Shown here: piece after piece, positions 1 to 6,123 of the stretch
Layout of the letters: each line of letters opens with the position of its first letter
How positions within the stretch are numbered: position 1 is the stretch's first letter
Source: Deferribacteres bacterium
GTDB lineage: Bacteria > Nitrospirota > Thermodesulfovibrionia > UBA6902
DNA length: 9,773 nucleotides
Direction: 5' to 3'
NCBI GenBank assembly: GCA_013152795.1
Contig: JAADFS010000019.1
Location: 1 to 9,773 of the forward strand
Notes under the pieces: generated by a model
Told to the model about the DNA's origin: nothing
Database searches by the model: none
Seen by the model: only the letters and a program-made list of their open reading frames with translations
Made by a program: the position numbers and the translations under genes

Positions 1-1
1 G

Positions 2-997
2 CATGCGCTTGCGCTCAGGAGGGTGGATGGCTGTGCATTCGACGTTGCGGCATTCACCAATTTTTCCCAGGACCACCTTGATTTCCACGGCAGCATGCAG
101 GAGTATTTCAGGGCCAAGACACGGCTTTTCGATCATCTCAGGGAGGAAGGCTCCGCAGTGCTCAACTATGACGACCCCATGATCAGGGGCATTGCCGGGA
201 ATCTCAGGTGCAATGTCATAACCTGCGGCCTTCAGGACGGCGCAATGATAAAGGCCGAAAACATAAAGGAATACGGTATACCGGCCGGAGGTCGCCGTTC
301 ACAGCCCCCCCGCACTGACACTGACACTGGCACTGACACTTTTGCCCTCTCCTTTGATATACGCACGCCCCGCAGCAGGTTCAGGGTCGGCTCGAGGCTT
401 ATGGGCCGGTTTAATGTCTACAATATACTGATGTCCGCAGGCATTGCGTACGCGCTGGGCTTCAGTGACGAGGTGATACAGAAGGGCATACAGGAAGCAC
501 AACCCGTTGAAGGGCGTTTTGAATATATTGACGCGGGACAGGGTTTTCTGTGTATAGTTGATTATGCGCATACAGAGGACGCATTGAGGAACGTCCTGCA
601 GGAGGCCAGGGCTGTCACGCGCGGAAGGCTTATAACCGTATTTGGATGCGGCGGTGACAGGGACAGGAGCAAGAGGCCCCTGATGGGCGCTGTCGCCTCC
701 GCGCTGAGTGACCTCGCAGTCATAACTTCAGACAACCCCCGCTCTGAAGATCCGCTTGATATCATAAGGGATATTGTCAGTGGAATCAAAAAGGACAACT
801 ACATGGTGCGGCCCGACAGGGAAGAGGCCATCATGGAGGCGGTGTCGATGGCAAGGGAGGGCGATACAGTGCTTGTTGCGGGCAAGGGCCATGAGGACTA
901 CCAGGAGATCAGGGGAGTAAGGCATTATTTCAGCGACAGGGAGGTCCTGAGAAAGGCGATAAAATATGGCGGTTTTGACGGTAAGGGATATTCTTGA
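2..997 (+). CDS. murE: UDP-MurNAc-L-Ala-D-Glu:meso-DAP ligase MurE (5' end missing)
   Basis: This is the cytoplasmic ATP-dependent ligase that adds the third stem-peptide residue, usually meso-diaminopimelate. The reading frame is open from base 2 and begins inside the conserved SHALALxRVDG segment, so the N-terminal UDP-binding domain and the P-loop lie upstream of the window. A GTG at 23 is only an internal Val codon. Visible motifs are TNFSQDHLDFHG, YFRAKTRLF (the Lys codon at 116-118 matches the carbamylated Lys of Mur ligases), GRFNVYN, VDYAHTEDAL, FGCGGDRDRSKRP, DNPR (codons 731-742, the signature for meso-DAP selection) and GKGHEDYQE. About 331 residues are visible, roughly the last two thirds of the protein. 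A hydrophilic TDTDTGTDT insert, encoded by a hexamer repeat, sits just before the LSFDIRTP strand. The 3' end overlaps murF by 32 bp. The identification is very secure. Confidence 0.97.
   Translation, partial: HALALRRVDGCAFDVAAFTNFSQDHLDFHGSMQEYFRAKTRLFDHLREEGSAVLNYDDPMIRGIAGNLRCNVITCGLQDGAMIKAENIKEYGIPAGGRRSQPPRTDTDTGTDTFALSFDIRTPRSRFRVGSRLMGRFNVYNILMSAGIAYALGFSDEVIQKGIQEAQPVEGRFEYIDAGQGFLCIVDYAHTEDALRNVLQEARAVTRGRLITVFGCGGDRDRSKRPLMGAVASALSDLAVITSDNPRSEDPLDIIRDIVSGIKKDNYMVRPDREEAIMEAVSMAREGDTVLVAGKGHEDYQEIRGVRHYFSDREVLRKAIKYGGFDGKGYS
313..339. repeat. Hexamer tandem repeat inside murE
   Basis: The unit CACTGA occurs at 313, 319, 325 (as CACTGG) and 331, followed by a partial CACT at 337. 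It is read in frame as TDTDTGTDT. It lies in a segment (about 278-346) that is longer and more polar than in typical MurE proteins, between the IKAENIKEYG and LSFDIRTP segments. The 6-bp unit preserves the reading frame, so changes in copy number would be tolerated. I infer an expansion in a surface loop. Confidence 0.8.
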
Positions 998-2348
998 GGC
1001 AACGCGCGGGAGGCTCCTCTGCGGGGATTCCGAGACCTTCAGGGGGGTCTCGATAGATTCACGCACCATATCCGAAGGCGAGGTGTTCTTCGCCATAAGG
1101 GGCGAGAGATTCGACGGGCACGACTTCGTTGAAAAGGCGCTCCTGAGGGGTGCCGGCGCGGTTGTGGACTCAGTGCCGGAGAAGCTGCCCGGCGGCAGGG
1201 TGATAATCCATGTGGGGGATACCCTCAGGGCATTGCAGGACCTTGCCAGTTTCATCAGGATGAAGCGGCATATTCCCGTTGTGGCGGTCACGGGCAGCAG
1301 CGGCAAGACAACGACGAAAGAGATGATATATTCGATTCTTTCACAGAGGTTCAGGACACTCAGGAATCAGGGGAATCTCAATAATCACATAGGCCTGCCC
1401 CTGAGCCTCGTCAGGCTCGGGGCCGATGATGAGGCGGCGGTGCTTGAGATGGGTATGAATGCGCGGGGGGAGATAAGGCGGTTGTGCGAGATAGCGGTGC
1501 CGGATTACGGTGTGATTACGAATATCGGCCCTGCACATATAGGAAGGCTCGGCAGCCTTGATGCAGTAAGGGATGCAAAGCTGGAGATACTGCCGGGTCT
1601 TGATGTCGCGGTTGTTAATGCGGATGATGCGTATTTGATGGAGGGAGTAGAGGCGGCGAAGGATTTCAGCGGCCGGATAACCACCTTCGGCATAGACAGT
1701 GACGCCCATGTGAGGGCAGGTGATGTGCGCATTTCGGAAAGCGGATGCACCTTTACACTGCAGGCCGGGGACAGGGGGAGCGTGCCGGTGGCCCTGAAGG
1801 TGCACGGCCGTTTCAATGTGTACAATTCGCTGGCTGCTGCGGCTGCCTGTCTTTCACTCGGCATGGGCATAAATGAAATAAAGAGGGGACTTGAGGCCTT
1901 CAGGCCGGTTCCCATGAGATTCGAGTTGATAAGGGGAGACGGCATTACACTGATAAACGACTCCTACAATGCAAACCCCTCGTCAATGGAGGAGGCATTG
2001 AGAGAGACCCTCAGGCTGGCCGCCGGAGGCAGGACCGTGGCCGTGCTGGGCGACATGGGCGAGCTGAATGAGTACGCGGAAAAGGAACACCGGGCCGTAG
2101 GGCGCATGGTGTCCGGAATGAAAGTCGATGTCCTCGTGGCAGTCGGGAAGAAGATGATGCTGGCCGCAGAGGAGATTAAACGGGCGGAAGGGGAAAACCA
2201 CCTGCCCGAGGTCTTTGTCTTTGAGGATGCCGTTGAAGCGGAGAGGGATATAGCGGGTATCCTTAAGCACGGGGATACGGTTTTAATTAAGGGTTCGCGC
2301 ATGATGTCCATGGAAAAAATCGCGGGGAGCATAAAAAATGTTATATGA
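966..2348 (+). CDS. murF: UDP-MurNAc-tripeptide:D-Ala-D-Ala ligase MurF
   Basis: MurF is a cytoplasmic ligase that uses ATP to attach D-Ala-D-Ala (made by Ddl, whose gene starts at the end of this window) and so completes UDP-MurNAc-pentapeptide. The 460-aa length is normal. Motifs in order: N-terminal substrate domain with SIDSRTISEGEVFFAIRG (29-46), P-loop VTGSSGKTTTKEM (108-120), NNHIGLPLSL (139-148), EMGMN (161-165), NIGPAHIG (186-193), DAKLEIL (203-209) with K205 as the probable carbamylated Lys, HGRFNVYNSLAA (280-291), NDSYNANPSS (331-340), LGDMGELN (361-368) and IKGSRMMSME (441-450). The ATG at 966 has GAAAGG at 951-956, 9 nt upstream, and overlaps the murE end by 32 bp. The 3' end overlaps mraY by 11 bp. 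Nothing is missing from the catalytic set. Confidence 0.98.
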   Translation: MAVLTVRDILEATRGRLLCGDSETFRGVSIDSRTISEGEVFFAIRGERFDGHDFVEKALLRGAGAVVDSVPEKLPGGRVIIHVGDTLRALQDLASFIRMKRHIPVVAVTGSSGKTTTKEMIYSILSQRFRTLRNQGNLNNHIGLPLSLVRLGADDEAAVLEMGMNARGEIRRLCEIAVPDYGVITNIGPAHIGRLGSLDAVRDAKLEILPGLDVAVVNADDAYLMEGVEAAKDFSGRITTFGIDSDAHVRAGDVRISESGCTFTLQAGDRGSVPVALKVHGRFNVYNSLAAAAACLSLGMGINEIKRGLEAFRPVPMRFELIRGDGITLINDSYNANPSSMEEALRETLRLAAGGRTVAVLGDMGELNEYAEKEHRAVGRMVSGMKVDVLVAVGKKMMLAAEEIKRAEGENHLPEVFVFEDAVEAERDIAGILKHGDTVLIKGSRMMSMEKIAGSIKNVI

Positions 2349-3420
2349 ACTGTTTTATTCTCTGCAGGAGTTTTATTCGCCGTTTAACGTCTTCAGGTAC
2401 ATAACCTTCAGGACGGCGCTCGCCGTTATCACGGCGCTGGTCATAACCTTTGCCCTGTCTCCGTGGATTATAAGGGAGCTCCGGAGGCTCAGCATGACCC
2501 AGCATGTAAGAGATGACGGGCCGAGGACTCACCTTAACAAGACAGGCACCCCCACAATGGGCGGTATCCTTATTATCCTGTCAGTGGTGATAAGCGTCCT
2601 GATGTGGGGTGACCTGAGCAACAAGTTTGTATTGATAATGATAGCCGCAATATCCGGATTCGGCATCATCGGACTCGTGGATGATTACCTGAAGGCCGTG
2701 AGGAAAAACCCGAAAGGCCTCAGGGGATGGTACAAGTTCGGCGCGCAGATCATACTCGCCCTGGCGATCGGATTCTTGTTCTACAATGATCCCAATGATA
2801 ACTATGTGGCCCAGTTGAGCATCCCTTTCTTCAAGCAGTGGTTTATAGATCTGGGGTGGTTTTATATCCCGTTTTCCGTGCTTGTCATCGTGGGCTCCTC
2901 CAATGCGGTCAACCTGACAGACGGTATAGACGGCCTTGCCATCGGGCTGGTGGGCATAGCGAGCCTGGCCAATGCCGCGCTTGTCTATATATCGGGGCAT
3001 GCGATCTTCTCGCAATACCTCTATGTGCCCTACCTGCCCGGCACAGGGGAGCTTACCGTGTTCTGCGGTGCAATGTTCGGCGCGGCGCTCGGGTTTCTGT
3101 GGTTTAACAGCTATCCGGCCGAGATATTCATGGGTGATGTGGGCTCCCTCGGCCTCGGCGGCGCGCTCGGGACACTTGCGGTGATAACCAAGCAGGAGAT
3201 CGTGCTTGCGGTTGTGGGCGGGATATTCGTTCTTGAGACCTTTTCGGTGATAATACAGGTGGCGTCCTTCAAGCTTACGGGCAGGAGGGTCTTCAAGATG
3301 GCGCCCATACATCATCACTTCGAGGAAAAGGGATGGCCGGAGCCCAAGGTGATAGTCAGGTTCTGGATAGCGGGAATCATACTTGCCCTTTTAAGTCTTG
3401 CGACGTTAAAGGTAAGGTGA
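2338..3420 (+). CDS. mraY: Phospho-MurNAc-pentapeptide transferase MraY
   Basis: MraY is an integral membrane enzyme that transfers phospho-MurNAc-pentapeptide from UDP to undecaprenyl phosphate, giving lipid I. The 360-aa length is typical. The protein is strongly hydrophobic, consistent with the roughly ten membrane helices of the family. Signatures: DDGPRTHLNKTGTPTMGG (59-76), LVDDYLK (113-119) with Asp115/Asp116, NLTDGIDGLA (192-201), SYPAEIFMGDVGS (258-270) with Asp267, and the cytoplasmic HHH in APIHHHFEEKGWPE (322-335). The ATG at 2338 is preceded by GGGGAG at 2324-2329, 8 nt away, and lies within the last codons of murF. Translational coupling to murF is therefore likely. Downstream, the only sizeable gap of the operon (97 bp) separates it from murD. 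Confidence 0.98.
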   Translation: MLYELFYSLQEFYSPFNVFRYITFRTALAVITALVITFALSPWIIRELRRLSMTQHVRDDGPRTHLNKTGTPTMGGILIILSVVISVLMWGDLSNKFVLIMIAAISGFGIIGLVDDYLKAVRKNPKGLRGWYKFGAQIILALAIGFLFYNDPNDNYVAQLSIPFFKQWFIDLGWFYIPFSVLVIVGSSNAVNLTDGIDGLAIGLVGIASLANAALVYISGHAIFSQYLYVPYLPGTGELTVFCGAMFGAALGFLWFNSYPAEIFMGDVGSLGLGGALGTLAVITKQEIVLAVVGGIFVLETFSVIIQVASFKLTGRRVFKMAPIHHHFEEKGWPEPKVIVRFWIAGIILALLSLATLKVR

Positions 3421-3439
3421 GGGGGGGCACAGTGATTCG

Positions 3440-3486
3440 TGTCCGTTGTCCGTGTCCGTGAAAAAAAACGGACACGGTTCACGGTC
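3440..3486. repeat. Short tandem repeats in the mraY-murD gap
   Basis: Three TGTCCG units (starting at 3440, 3447 and 3453) are followed by a run of eight A (3461-3468) and then by the complementary CGGACA and GGTTCACGG (3476-3484). The last motif is the same GGTTCAC heptamer that is repeated inside murD about 500 bp downstream. The block fills most of the otherwise non-coding interval upstream of the likely murD start. A seven-G run (3421-3427) follows the mraY stop. I infer a repeat insertion into a junction that would otherwise be short, as elsewhere in this operon. Confidence 0.75.
3450..3477 (+). other. Perfect 10-bp hairpin in murD leader
   Basis: CCGTGTCCGT (3450-3459) and its exact reverse complement ACGGACACGG (3468-3477) flank an 8-base loop, GAAAAAAA. 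In RNA this would be a stable hairpin about 40 nt upstream of the preferred murD ATG. No U tract follows the 3' arm, so it does not look like an intrinsic terminator. It could affect transcript stability or translation of murD, or it could be only a by-product of repeat insertion. Its role is unknown. Confidence 0.6.
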
Positions 3487-3517
3487 TTCAACGATGCTGA
3501 TGGAAAAAGACAAAGAT

Positions 3518-4957
3518 ATGACAGATACATTTAAGGATATGAATATCCTCGTGGTCGGGCTTGCGAGGAGCGGGATCGGTGCGGCCAATCTCCTCTCCGC
3601 ACTGGGCGCAAGGGTGACGGTGACGGACAGCAAGCCCAGGGACCTGCTGCAGGACGGCATAAGGCGTCTTGCCCCCTCGGTCAGGGTTATCACCGGCAGG
3701 GATGCACGGGGGATTTTTGATGAATCCGGCATGATAGTGATAAGCCCGGGTGTGCCCGCGGATATCAGCCCCCTGTCACGCGCAAGGGACAAGGGGGTGC
3801 CTGTAATCGGAGAGCTTGAGCTTGCATGGCGTGTGATACAGCGGCCTTTCATAGCAGTGACCGGGACAAACGGCAAGTCGACCGTAACCACACTTGTCGG
3901 CCTCATGCTGAAAGAATCCGGTTTCAGCGCCGTGACAGGCGGCAATATCGGCAATGCGTTGACGGAGGAGATTTATTCGGGATTCAGGGTTCACGGTTCG
4001 GGGTTCACGGTTCAAGGTTCACGGTTCAGGGCGCTTGATTACATTGTCGCGGAGGTGTCGAGTTTTCAACTGGAATCCATAGAGACTTTCAGGCCGAAGA
4101 TTGCGGCCATACTCAATATAACACCCGACCATCTTGACAGGTACAGCGGGATGGAGGATTACATCAATGCAAAGGCGAGGATTTTCGAAAACCAGGCGCC
4201 GGAAGACAGCCTGATCCTGAATGCGGATGATCCGGAGCTGCGGAGACTCGAAAGCGAAAGACTGAGGGCAAGGGGCCGGGGCCCCCGTATTTTCCATTTC
4301 AGCCGGCAGGGGGAGGTTGAAGGTGTTTACTGTAAAGACGGAGTGCTCTACTGCAATCTCCATGATAAGGGCGTATTGCCGTACGCACCTGCAGGTTTCC
4401 CGCTTCTGGGCATTGATGAGATAAGGATAAAGGGGACCCACAACCTTGAAAATGCAATGGCGGCTTCCCTGTGCGCCCTGCTTGCGGGATGTTCACAGGA
4501 GGCGGTAAGGGAGGTGCTGAAGAGGTTCCCGGGTCTTGAGCACAGGCTTGAGCCCGTGGGTGAGATCAACGGCGTGCGATTCATCAATGACTCCAAGGGC
4601 ACAAACACAGGGGCTGTCGCAGGCTCTCTGAAGGGCCTTGAGAATGTGATACTGATCATGGGAGGGACGGACAAGGGAGGCGATTTTTCATCTCTGCGGG
4701 AACTGGTGAGGACAAAGGTCAAGTGCCTGATCCTCATGGGAGAGGCAGGGGAGAAGATATTCAGGGCATTGGGAGGGGAGACCGAGACACACATGGTTGC
4801 CGGCCTTGCAGAGGCCGTTGAACTCTCCCTGTCAAGGGCGTCTTCCGGGGACGTTGTCCTCCTGTCGCCGGGATGTGCGAGCTTTGATATGTTTGAGGAT
4901 TTTGCGGACAGGGGCAGGAAATTCAAAGAGGCGGTAAAGGGGGTTATGGAGCCGTGA
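3518..4957 (+). CDS. murD: UDP-MurNAc-L-Ala:D-Glu ligase MurD, with repeat-encoded insert
   Basis: MurD is a cytoplasmic ATP-dependent ligase that adds D-Glu to UDP-MurNAc-L-Ala. Numbering from ATG 3518 (479 aa): Rossmann-like NILVVGLARSG (9-19), SPGVP (76-80), P-loop VTGTNGKST (114-122), GGNIG (141-145), SSFQLE (181-186), PDHLDRY (203-209), YINAKARIF (215-223) with K219 as the probable carbamylated Lys, THNLENAMAA (307-316), NDSKGTN (357-363) and SPGCASFDMF (450-459). The frame stays open upstream to a TTG at 3446, but that extension is made of the leader repeat and an A run and resembles no MurD N-terminus. ATGs at 3494, 3500 and 3539 are alternatives. No start has a strong Shine-Dalgarno, so the start is moderately certain. 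Residues about 154-171 are an extra segment encoded by a heptamer array. The 3' end overlaps ftsW by 4 bp (GTGA). Confidence 0.95.
   Translation: MTDTFKDMNILVVGLARSGIGAANLLSALGARVTVTDSKPRDLLQDGIRRLAPSVRVITGRDARGIFDESGMIVISPGVPADISPLSRARDKGVPVIGELELAWRVIQRPFIAVTGTNGKSTVTTLVGLMLKESGFSAVTGGNIGNALTEEIYSGFRVHGSGFTVQGSRFRALDYIVAEVSSFQLESIETFRPKIAAILNITPDHLDRYSGMEDYINAKARIFENQAPEDSLILNADDPELRRLESERLRARGRGPRIFHFSRQGEVEGVYCKDGVLYCNLHDKGVLPYAPAGFPLLGIDEIRIKGTHNLENAMAASLCALLAGCSQEAVREVLKRFPGLEHRLEPVGEINGVRFINDSKGTNTGAVAGSLKGLENVILIMGGTDKGGDFSSLRELVRTKVKCLILMGEAGEKIFRALGGETETHMVAGLAEAVELSLSRASSGDVVLLSPGCASFDMFEDFADRGRKFKEAVKGVMEP
3981..4029. repeat. Heptamer tandem repeat inside murD
   Basis: Seven consecutive 7-bp units can be read: GATTCAG, GGTTCAC, GGTTCGG, GGTTCAC, GGTTCAA, GGTTCAC, GGTTCAG. 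The 12-mer GGTTCACGGTTC recurs exactly every 14 bp at 3988, 4002 and 4016. Because 21 bp equals seven codons, the protein shows a seven-residue periodicity, FRVHGSG then FTVQGSR. The array lies between the conserved GGNIG and SSFQLE motifs of MurD, where a short variable linker is normal. This strand orientation contains no stop codon in the repeat. The reverse orientation would give TGA. Confidence 0.9.
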
Positions 4958-6123
4958 ATATTACCAGCAGAGACACCCGGCACATTGTTGTATCGGTTCT
5001 CATCCTCACGGGCATAGGTACTGTCATGGTCTACAGTTCCACTGCACTGATGTCCATGAGACAGTACGGGAGCAGCCTGCATTATCTGTGGAAACATATC
5101 TTTACCGTACTGGTCGGAACAGCCGCCATGATCGCGCTGTCAAGGACAGACTACCGGAGATTGAGAGCCGCGGTTTATGTGCTGCTTGCAGGCTCGCTGA
5201 TATTGCTGGCCCTGGTGTTCGTGCCTGATATCGGCGTCGTTGCAAACGGCGCGCGCAGGTGGATCAGGCTGTGGCCGACCACCTTTCAGCCATCCGAGCT
5301 TGCAAAGGTCGTAATGGTTATCTTTCTTGCGGACTACATGGACAGGAATATTCACAGGATGAGGGAGTTTAAACACGGGATCCTGATCCCCGTGGGGGTC
5401 ATGGTGGTGTTCCAGGGGATTATCCTCCTTCAGCCGGATTTCGGGGCCGTGGTCAGTCTCGGCATACTTACCGTCGCACTCCTGATACTGGGCGGCGCGA
5501 GGCTGAATCATATAGGCGCGCTTGTGCTGTTTTCACTGCCGGCTGTCTACCTCATTATCTCGACATCCGCGTACAGGCTCAAGAGGCTCACCTGTTTCAC
5601 CGAACCGTGGAAGGACCCCTTCGGCTGCGGGTTTCAGCTCGTGCAGTCGTTTATTGCATTCGGCAACGGCAGGTTTTTCGGCGTGGGCCTTGGAGACAGC
5701 AGGCAGAAACTCTATTTTCTGCCCGAGGTTCACACTGATTTTATCTTTTCCCTGATCGGGGAAGAGCTGGGCCTCGTGGGCGCGCTTACGGTACTGGGGC
5801 TGTTTGTATGGCTTTTCATAAAAGGCGTCCATGTGGCCAGGAGGACCGAGGAGCCGTTCAGCTATTTCCTTACGCTCGGATTAAGCATGATGATAGGGGT
5901 ACAGGCAATCATAAACTTTGCGGTCTCAACAGGGCTTATGCCGACAAAGGGCCTGCCTTTGCCCTTTATAAGCTACGGCGGCTCATCGCTCCTTGTGAAC
6001 ATGGCCGCTGTGGGGATATTGATAAACATATCCTCAAGGAATGAAAAGATTCCGGCGGGCAGGGTATCATATGCTAATAATAACCTGTCTCACCGTGTAT
6101 CATATATGAAGAGGCGCAGATGA
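4954..6123 (+). CDS. ftsW: Septal peptidoglycan glycosyltransferase FtsW (SEDS family)
   Basis: FtsW is a polytopic inner-membrane protein of the SEDS family that polymerises lipid II at the division site together with its class B PBP partner (FtsI, expected upstream). The 389-aa length is normal. Hydrophobic segments run from about residue 10 to 360. Signatures: FQPSELAKVVMVIFLADY (111-128), LQPDFGAVV (159-167), the GFQLVQSFIAFGNGRFFGVG stretch (226-245), PEVHTDFIFSLIGEELG (257-273) with Asp262 aligning with the catalytic Asp of SEDS enzymes, and the C-terminal GLPLPFISYGGSSLLVN (333-349). The GTG at 4954 overlaps the murD stop by 4 bp, with AAGGGGG (4937-4943) 10 nt upstream. The downstream stop overlaps the murG ATG. 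RodA is the main alternative, but the gene order and the PEVHTDF/GEELG region fit FtsW. The cytoplasmic tail ends with basic residues KRRR. Confidence 0.95.
   Translation: MNITSRDTRHIVVSVLILTGIGTVMVYSSTALMSMRQYGSSLHYLWKHIFTVLVGTAAMIALSRTDYRRLRAAVYVLLAGSLILLALVFVPDIGVVANGARRWIRLWPTTFQPSELAKVVMVIFLADYMDRNIHRMREFKHGILIPVGVMVVFQGIILLQPDFGAVVSLGILTVALLILGGARLNHIGALVLFSLPAVYLIISTSAYRLKRLTCFTEPWKDPFGCGFQLVQSFIAFGNGRFFGVGLGDSRQKLYFLPEVHTDFIFSLIGEELGLVGALTVLGLFVWLFIKGVHVARRTEEPFSYFLTLGLSMMIGVQAIINFAVSTGLMPTKGLPLPFISYGGSSLLVNMAAVGILINISSRNEKIPAGRVSYANNNLSHRVSYMKRRR

Noticed and set aside
2581..3318. Long open frames on the minus strand, such as 2581-3318 and 4348-5097
   Set aside because: They are antisense to well-conserved genes, show no recognisable motifs, and are expected by-products of GC-rich coding DNA.
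3450..3477. Intrinsic terminator between mraY and murD
   Set aside because: The hairpin is strong but no T tract follows the 3' arm. The A run is in the loop, and termination here would cut off essential downstream genes.
3446..3517. Longer MurD starting at TTG 3446 (503 aa)
   Set aside because: The extra residues are encoded by the leader repeat, A8 run and hairpin, and do not resemble a MurD N-terminus. The family's N-terminal Rossmann motif begins about 10 residues after the ATG at 3518.
3981..4029. CRISPR-like or mobile-element repeat
   Set aside because: Units are 7 bp with no spacers, no terminal inverted repeats and no transposase. It is a simple tandem array.
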